From: Mesorhizobium sp. LHD-90
Lineage (GTDB): Bacteria; Pseudomonadota; Alphaproteobacteria; Rhizobiales; Rhizobiaceae
Direction of reading: 5' to 3'
Assembly (NCBI RefSeq): GCF_030929505.1
Contig: NZ_JAVFVV010000028.1
Coordinates: forward strand, 1-64,000
DNA: 64,000 bases
Shown: piece by piece, positions 37,557-46,445 of the stretch
Layout of the letters: each line of letters begins with the position of its first letter
Numbering within the stretch: the stretch's first letter is position 1
Made by a program: the position numbers and the translations under genes
The notes under the pieces: generated by a model
The model's input: the letters and a program-made list of their open reading frames with translations, nothing else
What the model was told of the DNA's origin: nothing
Database searches by the model: none

Positions 37557-37630
37557 ACAGGCTCGTTAAGGCCTCTCCGCGTGACGCCGGGAAAGGCGTC
37601 CTAGCCAATATCCCGACAGGAGCAGGCCCC

Positions 37631-38656
37631 ATGAAAAAAGCTATCCTCACAGCGTCGGCTGCGGTCCTGGCGCTCGCCGCCTCGGCCGGTATCGCCGCCG
37701 CCCGCGACCAGGTCCAGATCGCCGGTTCGTCGACCGTTCTGCCCTACGCCAAGATCGTCGCCGAATCCTTCGGCGAGACCTTCACCGAGTTCAAGACCCC
37801 CGTCGTCGAGTCCGGCGGTTCGGGCGCCGGCATCAAGGAATTCTGCAAGGGCGTCGGCGAGGCCACGATCGACGTCGCCAATTCCTCGCGCAAGATGAAG
37901 GAAGACGAACTCAAGTCCTGCGTCGACGCCGGCGTCAAGGACGTGCAGGAAGTCAAGATCGGCTATGACGGCATCGTCTTCGCCACCGACATCAAGGGTC
38001 CGGATTGGGCGCTCACCCCGGCCGACATCTACAAGGCGCTCGCCGCGCAGCTCGTCGTCGACGGCAAGCTCGTCGCCAATCCGAACACCAAGTGGAACCA
38101 GGTCAACCCGGCCCTGCCGGACTGGGACATCGCCGCCTACATCCCGGGCGAAAAGCACGGCACTCGCGAAGTCTTCGAAGAGAAGCTGATGGCGGCCGGC
38201 TGCGACAAGGATGCCGTGAAGGCTGCCGGCGTCGGCGAGAAGGAAGTCACCAAGGCCTGCGTCGCGGTTCGCAAGGACGGCAAGGCGGTCGACATCGATG
38301 GCGACTACACCGAGACGCTGGCCCGCATCGACGCCAACAAGACCGGCGTCGGCGTGTTCGGCCTGGCCTTCTACGAAAACAACGCCGACAAGCTGAAGGT
38401 AGCCACTGTCGGCGGCGTTGTGCCTTCCACCGAGACGATCGCCAAGGGCGAGTATCCGGTGTCGCGCCCGCTGTTCTTCTACGTGAAGAAGGCGCATCTC
38501 GGCGTCGTGCCGGGCCTGAAGGAATATGTCGAGTTCTTCCTCGACGACCAGATGGTCGGCCCCGAGAGCCCGCTCGCCGAGTACGGCCTGGTTGCCGCGC
38601 CGGATGCCGAGCGCCAGCAGCAGCGCGACGACTTCGCCGCCGGCAAGACCATGTAG
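37631..38656 (+). CDS. pstS: Phosphate ABC transporter, periplasmic binding protein
   Basis: A 341-residue phosphate-binding protein with signal peptide (MKKAILTASAAVLALAASAG, cleavage near ARA). Phosphate-contacting motifs IAGSSTVLPYAK, ESGGSGAGIKEFC and the later HGTREVFEE are clear. It delivers phosphate to PstCAB. AGGAG sits 8 nt before the ATG. The upstream Pho box and the hairpin after the gene suggest strong induced expression with reduced read-through. Confidence 0.96.
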   Translation: MKKAILTASAAVLALAASAGIAAARDQVQIAGSSTVLPYAKIVAESFGETFTEFKTPVVESGGSGAGIKEFCKGVGEATIDVANSSRKMKEDELKSCVDAGVKDVQEVKIGYDGIVFATDIKGPDWALTPADIYKALAAQLVVDGKLVANPNTKWNQVNPALPDWDIAAYIPGEKHGTREVFEEKLMAAGCDKDAVKAAGVGEKEVTKACVAVRKDGKAVDIDGDYTETLARIDANKTGVGVFGLAFYENNADKLKVATVGGVVPSTETIAKGEYPVSRPLFFYVKKAHLGVVPGLKEYVEFFLDDQMVGPESPLAEYGLVAAPDAERQQQRDDFAAGKTM

Positions 38657-38667
38657 TTGTCGAATGC

Positions 38668-38693
38668 GCCGCGCGGCCTTCCGGCCGCGCGGC
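38668..38693 (+). terminator. Strong hairpin between pstS and pstC (attenuator)
   Basis: GCCGCGCGGCC-TTCC-GGCCGCGCGGC, an 11-bp perfect stem, followed after some bases by CTTTATTG and CCCTTTTT. Probably a partial terminator and 3' stabiliser that raises pstS mRNA over pstCAB. Confidence 0.7.
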
Positions 38694-38742
38694 AATCTTT
38701 ATTGCCTCCCTTTTTAGCTTGTGAGCGCCGGGGGTTCCGCGC

Positions 38743-40209
38743 ATGCCGATGACCTATTTTATCGCCATCATCCTCGTGATCGGCGTGGTCGCCTACATCA
38801 TCGGCCGTCAGCGCGCCGCGGTGCACACCGGCGGAGCGGTGAAGCAGCATTCGCGCCCGCATTACCATGCCTGGTGGGCGTTCCTGCTGGCGACCGTGCC
38901 GGCCCTGCTTTTTCTCATCGTCTGGAGCGTCGGCTCCTCGGTCTATCTTGAGCGCCATATCGAGGCGCAGCTTCCGCCGCAGACGGCCGACAGCGCGGTG
39001 CCCAACCGAAGCCTGGAACTCGGCCTGGTGCGGAGCCTCGCCAACGGCCTGAGACGGCTCGACGCGGCGACGCTCGACAAGTTGCCCGCGACCTTCGCCG
39101 AGTTGCAGCCGATGCTGGTCGCCAAGGGCGTGGCGCTGGCGCCCGACACGCAGGATTACATGATCCCGGTCGCCGTCGAGACCAACCGTGCCAGCGACGG
39201 CCTGCGGCTGACCGGCGGCGTGATTGGCCTGATCCTGTCGCTTGCCGGCGCCGGGATCGCTGTCCGCGGCATCCAGCCAAGAACGCGGGCGCGCAACAAT
39301 GTCGAGCGCATCGTGTTGTGGGCGCTGCTTGGATCGTCGACCATCGCCATCCTGACGACCGTCGGCATCGTGCTGTCGATGCTGTTCGAGACGTTCCACT
39401 TCTTCGCGTCGGTGCCGCTCACCAACTTCTTCTTCGGCACGGTCTGGGATCCTCGCTTCGCCGCCGCCGGCGCCGGCGATTCCGCCGGCCAGTTCGGCCT
39501 GATCCCGCTGCTTGCCGGCACGCTCTACATCGCGCTGGTGGCGCTGCTGGTCGCCGTGCCCATCGGCCTGATGTCAGCGGTCTACATGGCCGAGTACGCC
39601 TCGCGCCGTGTGCGCTCGATCGTCAAGCCGACGCTGGAGCTGCTGGCCGGCATCCCGACCATCGTCTACGGCATCTTCGCGCTGGTGACGCTCGGGCCGT
39701 TCCTGCGCGACCTCTCCGCCGCGTTGACCGGCGGCACGCCCTTTATCCAGGCGCAGTCGATTTTTACCGCCGGCCTCGTCATGGGCATCATGCTGATCCC
39801 GGTGGTGTCATCGCTCTCCGACGACATCATCACGGCGGTGCCGCGCGCCATGCGCGACGGGTCGCTCGGCCTCGGCGCAACGCGCTCCGAGACGATCAAG
39901 CGGGTGATCCTGCCGGCGGCGCTGCCGGGCATCGTCGGCGCGGTGCTGCTGACGGCCTCGCGCGCCATCGGCGAGACGATGATCGTTGTGCTGGCGGCCG
40001 GCGTCGCCGCCAATTTGACGCTCAACCCGTTCGAGGCGATGACCACGATCACCGTCAAGATCGTCAACCAGTTGACCGGCGACCTCGAGTTCAACTCGCC
40101 GCAGACGCTCGTCGCCTTCGCGCTCGGCATCACGCTCTTTGTGGTGACGCTGATCATGAACATCGTCGCGCTCTACATCGTGCGCAAATATCGGGAGCAG
40201 TACGAATGA
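38743..40209 (+). CDS. pstC: Phosphate ABC transporter permease PstC
   Basis: A 488-residue permease, well above the roughly 320 residues of E. coli PstC. It has an extra N-terminal membrane segment (MPMTYFIAIILVIGVVAYII), another at about 45-65, and a periplasmic insert before the conserved permease core from about 185 onwards (SAVYMAEYAS; the EAA-type loop ...DGSLGLGATRSETIKRV). The stop overlaps pstA (ATGA). Confidence 0.93.
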   Translation: MPMTYFIAIILVIGVVAYIIGRQRAAVHTGGAVKQHSRPHYHAWWAFLLATVPALLFLIVWSVGSSVYLERHIEAQLPPQTADSAVPNRSLELGLVRSLANGLRRLDAATLDKLPATFAELQPMLVAKGVALAPDTQDYMIPVAVETNRASDGLRLTGGVIGLILSLAGAGIAVRGIQPRTRARNNVERIVLWALLGSSTIAILTTVGIVLSMLFETFHFFASVPLTNFFFGTVWDPRFAAAGAGDSAGQFGLIPLLAGTLYIALVALLVAVPIGLMSAVYMAEYASRRVRSIVKPTLELLAGIPTIVYGIFALVTLGPFLRDLSAALTGGTPFIQAQSIFTAGLVMGIMLIPVVSSLSDDIITAVPRAMRDGSLGLGATRSETIKRVILPAALPGIVGAVLLTASRAIGETMIVVLAAGVAANLTLNPFEAMTTITVKIVNQLTGDLEFNSPQTLVAFALGITLFVVTLIMNIVALYIVRKYREQYE

Positions 40210-41519
40210 CCGCCGCCGTCGGCACTCTTCCGGTCGCCCAGGCTCCGGCCCGTCGCGACATCGGCCTGAAGCGGCGCTACGCCGCCGAGACGCGCTTCCG
40301 CTGGTACGGCCGCGTCGCGATCTCGATCGGCGTCATCTTCCTTGCGGTGATGCTGATCTCGATCGTCTCCAAGGGCTACACCTCGTTCATGCAGACCTCG
40401 GTTCTGCTGCCGATCACATTCGACGCGAAGGTGATCGATCCGCAGGACAAGCGCGCCACCGATCCGAGCGTGCTGATCAAGGCGAACTATCCGAACCTGG
40501 CGCGCGACGCGCTGGCCGCCAGGCTCGGCATCTCGCCTGATGACAAGCCGCAGATGGCGGCGCTGAAGGGTTTCATCTCCGACGGCGTGCGCACGCAGCT
40601 TCGCGACATGGTGGTCGCCGACCCGTCGATCATCGGCACCACCCGCGACGTCTGGGTGCTGGCAAGCGCCAATATCGACTCGGCCTACAAGGGCCAGATC
40701 GACCTCGGCGTTGCCGAGACCAATCGCAAGGTCTCCGACAAGCAGGTCGGCTTCATGAACAAGCTGCGTGACGAAGGCGTCATGGCCGGCAAGTTCAACA
40801 CCGGCCTGTTCGTCAACGGCGCGTCCAGCCGTCCGGAGACCTCCGGCATGGGCGTGGCAATCATCGGCTCGTTCTACATGATGCTGATCGTGCTGCTGCT
40901 GGCGCTGCCGATCGGCGTCGCCGCCTCGATCTATCTGGAGGAATTCGCCAAGAAGACGCGGCTCACCGACATCATCGAGGTCAACATCAACAACCTCGCC
41001 GCCGTGCCGTCGATCGTCTTCGGTCTGCTGGGCCTCGCCGTCTTCATCAACTTCCTGGGGCTGCCGCGCTCGGCGGCCCTGGTCGGCGGCCTGGTGTTGA
41101 CGCTGATGACGCTGCCGACGATCATCATCGCCACGCGCGCAGCACTTGCCGCTGTGCCGCCGTCGATCCGCTCGGCGGCGCTCGGCCTCGGTGCCTCGAA
41201 GACGCAAGCCGTGTTCCAGCATGTGCTGCCGCTGGCCACCCCCGGCATCCTGACCGGCACCATCATCGGCCTTGCCCGCGCGCTGGGCGAGACGGCGCCG
41301 CTGCTTTTGATCGGCATGGTCGCCTTCGTTGCCGACTATCCGACCACGCCACTCGATCCGGCCACCGCGCTGCCCGTGCAGATCTATATGTGGGCGAACG
41401 AGGCCGAACGCGCCTTCGTCGAGCGCATGTCCGGCGCCATCATCATCCTTCTGGTGTTCCTCATGGTGATGAACATTACCGCAATCGTACTCAGGCGCCG
41501 CTTCGAACGGCGTTGGTAG
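40206..41519 (+). CDS. pstA: Phosphate ABC transporter permease PstA
   Basis: A 437-residue permease, also enlarged relative to E. coli (about 296) by a periplasmic region at about 70-215 after the first membrane segment. Core motifs: [35 protein letters not shown] and the EAA loop [18 protein letters not shown]. Co-translated with pstC. Confidence 0.93.
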   Translation: MTAAVGTLPVAQAPARRDIGLKRRYAAETRFRWYGRVAISIGVIFLAVMLISIVSKGYTSFMQTSVLLPITFDAKVIDPQDKRATDPSVLIKANYPNLARDALAARLGISPDDKPQMAALKGFISDGVRTQLRDMVVADPSIIGTTRDVWVLASANIDSAYKGQIDLGVAETNRKVSDKQVGFMNKLRDEGVMAGKFNTGLFVNGASSRPETSGMGVAIIGSFYMMLIVLLLALPIGVAASIYLEEFAKKTRLTDIIEVNINNLAAVPSIVFGLLGLAVFINFLGLPRSAALVGGLVLTLMTLPTIIIATRAALAAVPPSIRSAALGLGASKTQAVFQHVLPLATPGILTGTIIGLARALGETAPLLLIGMVAFVADYPTTPLDPATALPVQIYMWANEAERAFVERMSGAIIILLVFLMVMNITAIVLRRRFERRW

Positions 41520-41535
41520 ACGGGGAGCAAGTCTC

Positions 41536-42360
41536 ATGAACATCATGACCGAACAGAAACTCGAGCAGGCAGTGGGCGCGAGCATGACTGCGAAGACCAA
41601 TGAAGTGATCAAGATGCAGGGCCGCAAGGTCGGCGTCTTCTACGGCGAGAAGCAGGCGCTGTTCGACGTCGAACTCGACATAAGGCAGAACCAGGTGACG
41701 GCGCTGATCGGCCCATCGGGCTGCGGCAAGTCGACCTTCCTGCGCTGCCTCAACCGCATGAACGACACGATCGACTCTGCGCGCGTGACCGGCAAGATCA
41801 CGCTGGACGGCGAGGATGTCTACGACCCGAAGATCGACGTGGTGGAACTGCGCGCCCGCGTCGGCATGGTATTCCAGAAGCCGAACCCGTTCCCGAAGTC
41901 GATCTACGAGAACGTCGCCTATGGGCCGAAGATCCATGGGCTCGCCAGGACCAAGGCCGATCTCGACGCGATCGTGCAGTCGAGCCTGCAGAAGGCGGCG
42001 CTGTGGAACGAGGTCAAGGATCGCGTCCACGAACCGGGCACCGGCCTTTCCGGCGGCCAGCAGCAGCGCCTCTGCATCGCCCGCGCCATCGCCGTGGCGC
42101 CGGAGGTCATCCTGATGGACGAGCCCTGCTCGGCGCTCGATCCGATCGCCACCGCCAAGGTCGAGGAACTGATCGATGAGCTCAAGCAGAACTATACGAT
42201 CGTCATCGTGACGCACTCGATGCAGCAGGCCGCCCGCGTGTCGCAGCGCACGGCCATGTTCCATCTGGGCTACCTGGTCGAGGAAGGGGCGACGGACAAG
42301 ATGTTCACCAACCCCGACGACAAGCGCACGCAGGACTATATCACTGGCCGCTTCGGCTAG
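41536..42360 (+). CDS. pstB: Phosphate ABC transporter ATP-binding protein
   Basis: A 274-residue ATPase. Walker [10 protein letters not shown] (59-67), signature LSGGQQQRL (171-179), Walker [13 protein letters not shown] (191-202) and the H-loop VTHSMQQA. Powers PstCA and takes part in Pho signalling with PhoU. Sixteen nt after pstA. Confidence 0.97.
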   Translation: MNIMTEQKLEQAVGASMTAKTNEVIKMQGRKVGVFYGEKQALFDVELDIRQNQVTALIGPSGCGKSTFLRCLNRMNDTIDSARVTGKITLDGEDVYDPKIDVVELRARVGMVFQKPNPFPKSIYENVAYGPKIHGLARTKADLDAIVQSSLQKAALWNEVKDRVHEPGTGLSGGQQQRLCIARAIAVAPEVILMDEPCSALDPIATAKVEELIDELKQNYTIVIVTHSMQQAARVSQRTAMFHLGYLVEEGATDKMFTNPDDKRTQDYITGRFG

Positions 42361-42432
42361 CATCCGCTTCGAAATGCGCGACGCACTTCACTCGCGGGCC
42401 CCCGGCGCTTCCCTGAATTTCGGAGTTATTTG

Positions 42433-43140
42433 ATGCGCGAACACACCGTTGCCTCCTTCGACCAGGATCTCGAACAGATCGACCGGCTGATCCATGAGAT
42501 GGCGGATCTTGCAGGCTCGATGGTCGCCGCCTCGATCCGGGCGCTTCTGCATACCGACGCCGCGGCGGCACAGCGGATCGTCTCCGAAGACGCCGTGATG
42601 GACGCCAAGCAGCGCGAGCTGGACGACCGCGCCATCACGCTGATCGCCAAGCGCCAGCCGATGGCGCAGGATCTTCGGGCCGTGCTCGGCGCCATCCGCA
42701 TGGCCGGCGACCTGGAGCGCATCGGCGACCTCGCCAAGAACGTCGCCAAGCGCGTCGGCGCGATCGGCGAGGGCGCCACGCCGCGCGGCCTGTCGCACGG
42801 CATCGACGACATGGCGACGCTGGTGAACGCCCAGATCGGCGGCGTGATCGCCGCCTATACCGGACGCAAGCCCGACGAACTCGACAGGCTGCGCGCCGAG
42901 GACGAGAAGATCGACCTCAAATATACATCGGTGTTCCGCGAACTCCTGACCTACATGATGGAGGACCCGCGCAATATCACCGCCTGCACGCATCTGCTGT
43001 TCTGCGCCAAGAACCTCGAGCGCATCGGCGACCATGTGACCAACATCGCCGAGAACGCCTATTATGTGCTTACCGGCGCGCAGCTTCCGGCGAACCGTCC
43101 GAAACTCGACGAGACGGCCACGACCGTGCTCGCCGAATAA
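42433..43140 (+). CDS. phoU: Phosphate signalling protein PhoU
   Basis: A 235-residue protein of two three-helix bundles with metal-binding signatures ERIGDLAKNVAKR (96-108 region) and ERIGDHVTNIAEN (about 197-209). It links Pst transport status to PhoR/PhoB and restrains uptake. ATG 42433 has GGAG 8 nt upstream. Confidence 0.96.
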   Translation: MREHTVASFDQDLEQIDRLIHEMADLAGSMVAASIRALLHTDAAAAQRIVSEDAVMDAKQRELDDRAITLIAKRQPMAQDLRAVLGAIRMAGDLERIGDLAKNVAKRVGAIGEGATPRGLSHGIDDMATLVNAQIGGVIAAYTGRKPDELDRLRAEDEKIDLKYTSVFRELLTYMMEDPRNITACTHLLFCAKNLERIGDHVTNIAENAYYVLTGAQLPANRPKLDETATTVLAE

Positions 43141-43155
43141 CGGCAGCGAGGCATA

Positions 43156-43845
43156 ATGATCGCACCGAAGATCATGGTGGTGGAGGACGAGGAGCCGCTG
43201 GGCGTGCTCCTCCGCTACAATCTGGAATCCGAAGGTTATCAGGTCGAGGTGGTCGGGCGCGGCGACGAGGCCGAGATCCGGTTGCAGGAGAACGTGCCGG
43301 ACCTCTTGGTGCTCGACTGGATGCTGCCGGCGGTTTCCGGCATCGAGCTCTGCCGCCGGCTGAGAATGCGGCCGGAGACCGAGCGGCTGCCGATCATCAT
43401 GCTGACGGCGCGCGGCGAGGAAAGCGACCGGGTGCGCGGGCTGGCCACCGGCGCCGACGACTATCTGGTGAAGCCGTTCTCGACCCCGGAATTCGTGGCG
43501 CGGGTGAAGGCGCTGCTGCGCCGCGCCAAGCCGGAAGTGCTGTCGTCCGTGCTGAAGGTCGGCGACATCGTGCTCGACCGCGAATCGCACCGGGTCTACC
43601 GCAAGAAGAGCGAGATCAAGCTGGGGCCGACCGAGTTCCGGCTGCTCGAATTCATGATGCGGCATCCCGGCCGGGTGTTTTCGCGCGGGCAACTGCTCGA
43701 CAATGTGTGGGGCGAGACAATCTATATCGACGAGCGCACGGTCGACGTGCATGTCGGACGGCTGCGCAAGGCCGTCAACACCGGCCGCCTGCCGGACGTG
43801 ATCCGCACCGTGCGCGGCGCCGGCTACGCCATCAGCGACGAGTGA
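43156..43845 (+). CDS. phoB: Phosphate regulon response regulator PhoB
   Basis: A 229-residue OmpR-type regulator. Receiver domain with acidic Asp11-Glu12, phospho-acceptor Asp54 (LVLDWMLP) and Lys in YLVKPF; winged-helix DNA-binding domain with GPTEFRLLEFMMRHPGRVF and DERTVDVHVGRLRKA. Last gene of the pst unit, so it is autoactivated from the Pho box. The partner kinase PhoR is not in this window. Confidence 0.96.
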   Translation: MIAPKIMVVEDEEPLGVLLRYNLESEGYQVEVVGRGDEAEIRLQENVPDLLVLDWMLPAVSGIELCRRLRMRPETERLPIIMLTARGEESDRVRGLATGADDYLVKPFSTPEFVARVKALLRRAKPEVLSSVLKVGDIVLDRESHRVYRKKSEIKLGPTEFRLLEFMMRHPGRVFSRGQLLDNVWGETIYIDERTVDVHVGRLRKAVNTGRLPDVIRTVRGAGYAISDE

Positions 43846-43966
43846 TTCTTTCCCCTCTAGCGCGCGGCGTAGCCATCGTCGCGCAAGCTTGCTTTCGTAG
43901 CGTCGGCAGCCTTGCCAGGCATTAGCTTTTTGTTATCCTTAACGGGTTAATCTGGCGGGCCTGAAG

Positions 43967-44200
43967 ATGCAGGGCGCCCGCATGGAAATCCTCTACAAGG
44001 ATCGGAACATCGCCGACATGGACGCGTTCATGGACGCCCAGGACGATCGAAAGACAAAACTCATCGACCGAAGGGCGATCCACGAGTCGGTTTCCTATCT
44101 GAAAAACCACGGCTTCGACGCCGAGGAAGTGCAGCGCTGCCTGGTGCGGTATTTTTATGTCGACCTGGACCTGCTGCACGAAGCGCTGACGGAACACTGA
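43967..44200 (+). CDS. Conserved rhizobial hypothetical protein
   Basis: A 77-residue acidic, helical cytoplasmic protein (RNIADMDAFMDAQDDRKTK; SVSYLKNHGFDAEEVQRCLV; FYVDLDLLHEALTEH). No recognised domain. Start is ATG 43967 or ATG 43982 (MEILYKD); neither has a strong Shine-Dalgarno. A TTAACGGGTTAA palindrome lies about 25 nt upstream. Confidence 0.7.
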   Translation: MQGARMEILYKDRNIADMDAFMDAQDDRKTKLIDRRAIHESVSYLKNHGFDAEEVQRCLVRYFYVDLDLLHEALTEH

Positions 44201-44216
44201 ACCGGGGAACGGGGCG

Positions 44217-44411
44217 TCATCGCCTTAGCACCTGGTCGGCGGTTCTCGCCGAAACGTCCACGCCGATGTGAGGCGGTGGAGCGCGGTGGATCTTTCGGCG
44301 TCTGCGGCTAGGGAGCGCGGCGCTGCCGCTGTTTTCATCGACCAGCCGCCGGCCAAGCCGATATGCGACATATCCGGCAAGTGCCGCGGCCGCCAGTCCA
44401 AAATGTGTCAT
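44217..44411 (-). CDS. Small membrane protein, second of a coupled pair
   Basis: A 64-residue protein starting MTHFGLAAAALAGYVAYRLG, a single short membrane helix, followed by a basic Arg-rich tail (PSRRRRKIHRAPPP). GAGGAGG stands before the ATG at 44411, which overlaps the stop of the upstream 45-aa gene (ATGA). No family recognised. Confidence 0.6.
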   Translation of the reverse strand: MTHFGLAAAALAGYVAYRLGRRLVDENSGSAALPSRRRRKIHRAPPPHIGVDVSARTADQVLRR

Positions 44412-44545
44412 TTCGCAGTCCTCCTCTTGCGGGGCCACGGGGCCGGCGTGTTCGCCCGCTCCGGCTCTGCTTCGGGCGTCAGATACTTTGCGGCCAGTCG
44501 CGTCGCCACGACGGCAAGACCGAGCCTCACGAGCCATTTGATCAT
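44408..44545 (-). CDS. Small membrane protein, first of a coupled pair
   Basis: A 45-residue protein (MIKWLVRLGLAVVATRLAAK then a Pro/Glu/Arg-rich tail) with one possible membrane helix. GGAG is 10 nt before ATG 44545; an in-frame ATG at 44554 lies too close to it. The overlap with the next ORF and the similar helix-plus-basic-tail layout suggest a two-gene unit. Function unknown. Confidence 0.5.
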   Translation of the reverse strand: MIKWLVRLGLAVVATRLAAKYLTPEAEPERANTPAPWPRKRRTAK

Positions 44546-44686
44546 CGAAAGCATCTCCGTTGGTCGCATCAGAAACTCGCCCGGTCGCGGAGAAGTTCCG
44601 ATTCCGGGACGGTTCGGCAGCGTGCAGGTTCACCTGCGACCTTTTCGCAATTCGTGCGTTGACCACTGTTCAATGGAGACGGAGCC

Positions 44687-44863
44687 ATGGTTGAGAAAAG
44701 ACGGCCCCCAAGCCGCCTTGCCGAAGGCCGTGAGTTGGAAGTCCAGCACCTCGCCGAGACGACCGATCTTTCGCCGAGCCAGGCGCGGGAACTGCTCAGG
44801 CGGCACGGCAACGACTGGGAGAAGATCCGGCAGGAGGCGGAGACCTTCAAGGCGGAAAGCTAA
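44687..44863 (+). CDS. DUF3606-like small protein
   Basis: A 58-residue basic/acidic mixed protein with the motif DLSPSQARELLRRHGNDWEK, matching the DUF3606 pattern of rhizobial small proteins (assigned from memory). GGAG sits 8 nt before the ATG. Its TAA is the first triplet of a palindromic repeat. Confidence 0.6.
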   Translation: MVEKRRPPSRLAEGRELEVQHLAETTDLSPSQARELLRRHGNDWEKIRQEAETFKAES

Positions 44864-44964
44864 AGCATGGCGCTGCGCCTCTGTTGAAGGCGTCTTGGAG
44901 GCGGGCCGCATAATTTTTGGTCCAGCCGCGAAACGATGGCGATAAGCGGCGCGACATGCTTTAA
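44861..44964. repeat. RIME-like palindromic element
   Basis: Ends TAAAGCATGGCGC (44861-44873) and its near complement GCGACATGCTTTA (44951-44963) bracket about 78 bp. The AAAGCATGTCGCG terminus is like rhizobial RIME-type elements. It starts on the stop codon of the DUF3606-like gene. Confidence 0.55.
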
Positions 44965-44999
44965 GGACCGCTCACCATGCCTTTCCAATATCCCGCCTG

Positions 45000-46241
45000 A
45001 TGTCTTCCCACGCAGCGACCGCCGACGGCCATCGTTACGCCGCCTTCCGCCACCGGCCGTTCGTCGCCTTCTGGTCGGCGCGCTTTCTCGCTACCTTCTC
45101 CACCCAGATCGTCTCGGTCGCCGTGGGTTGGCAGGTCTACGACCTGACGCGCGATCCGCTCGACCTCGGACTTGTCGGCATCATCCAGTTCATTCCGTCG
45201 CTGCTGCTGGTGCTGTTGACCGGCGCGATCGCCGACCGGTTCGGACGGCGTCTGGTCATGGGATTGTCGGCGGTGCTGGAGGCCGTCTGCGCGCTGGCAC
45301 TGCTGCTGCTCTCGCTGCGCGGCCTGTCGGGCGTCGCTCCGATCTTTGTGGTGCTCGCTGTGTTCGGCACCGCGCGCGCCTTCTTCGGCCCCGCCGCCGC
45401 GTCGCTGGTGGCCAATCTCGTTCCGCCGAAGGATTTCGCCAATGCGGTCGCCTGGAATTCTTCCGCCTGGCAGACGGCGACCATCGTCGGGCCGGTGGCG
45501 GGCGGCCTGCTTTACGGCATCTCGGCCGAGGCGGCCTACGGCATCGCCACGCTGCTGATGGTGGCGAGCGCCGTCCTGATTTTCAGCATCCCGAAGCCGG
45601 CGCAGCGGACCGGTGCCGATCGGCCGTCGCTCGACACCTTGTTTGCCGGCTTCCGCTACATCTGGAACGAGAAAGTCGTGCTCGGCGCCATCTCGCTCGA
45701 CCTGTTCGCGGTACTCCTGTCCGGCGCGGTCGCGCTGCTGCCCGTCTATGCCCGCGACATTCTCGAACTCGGTCCATGGGGGCTGGGCATGCTGCGCGCC
45801 GCGCCAGGCGTCGGCGCCCTGCTGGTCGCCGTGTGGCTTGCCGGCCATCCGCTGCGCGACCATGCGGGCGCCATCATGCTCGTCTTCGTCGGCCTGTTCG
45901 GTGCCTTCACCGTTGTCTTCGGCGTGTCCACCATCACCTGGCTGTCTATCTTCGCGCTTGCCATGCTCGGCGCGACGGACATGGTCAGCGTCTATGTGCG
46001 CGAGACGCTCATCCAGTTGTGGACGCCGGACGAGGTGCGCGGCCGGGTGAATGCGGTCAACATGGTGTTTGTCGGCGCCTCGAACGAACTCGGCGAGTTC
46101 CGCGCCGGCACCATGGCGGCGCTGATCGGCACGGTGCCGGCCGTCGTCTTCGGCGGCGTCGGGGCGATCGCGGTGGCGGGGCTTTGGGCTTGGCTGTTCC
46201 CGAAGCTGCGCAATATCCGCCATCTTCAAGGACGGGAGTGA
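45000..46241 (+). CDS. MFS transporter (enterobactin-exporter-like MFS_3 group)
   Basis: A 413-residue protein with about twelve membrane segments. GAIADRFGRRLVM is the conserved cytoplasmic loop, WQTATIVGPVAGGLLYG and ETLIQLWTPDEVRGRVNAVN are typical of the DUF894/MFS_3 branch, which exports siderophores or drugs. Substrate unknown. ATG 45000 follows the palindromic element by 35 nt and has no strong Shine-Dalgarno. Confidence 0.87.
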   Translation: MSSHAATADGHRYAAFRHRPFVAFWSARFLATFSTQIVSVAVGWQVYDLTRDPLDLGLVGIIQFIPSLLLVLLTGAIADRFGRRLVMGLSAVLEAVCALALLLLSLRGLSGVAPIFVVLAVFGTARAFFGPAAASLVANLVPPKDFANAVAWNSSAWQTATIVGPVAGGLLYGISAEAAYGIATLLMVASAVLIFSIPKPAQRTGADRPSLDTLFAGFRYIWNEKVVLGAISLDLFAVLLSGAVALLPVYARDILELGPWGLGMLRAAPGVGALLVAVWLAGHPLRDHAGAIMLVFVGLFGAFTVVFGVSTITWLSIFALAMLGATDMVSVYVRETLIQLWTPDEVRGRVNAVNMVFVGASNELGEFRAGTMAALIGTVPAVVFGGVGAIAVAGLWAWLFPKLRNIRHLQGRE

Positions 46242-46445
46242 CGGAGGCCGGCGCCGCGAGAGGCTCAAAATTCCGGCGATGGGTCGGCATCGGTTATCGG
46301 ACTGTCGTATTCGCATGGGAAATTATGCGGCAAATGTTTCTGTTGGCCGGAGCCTCGATCCGGCGTAGGGATGCCGCCGCAAAGGGACCCGCCGCGCGGG
46401 CGTGCCTTTTCTGAAAGCGCGTCCTCATCCGAGAGAAGGTAGATT

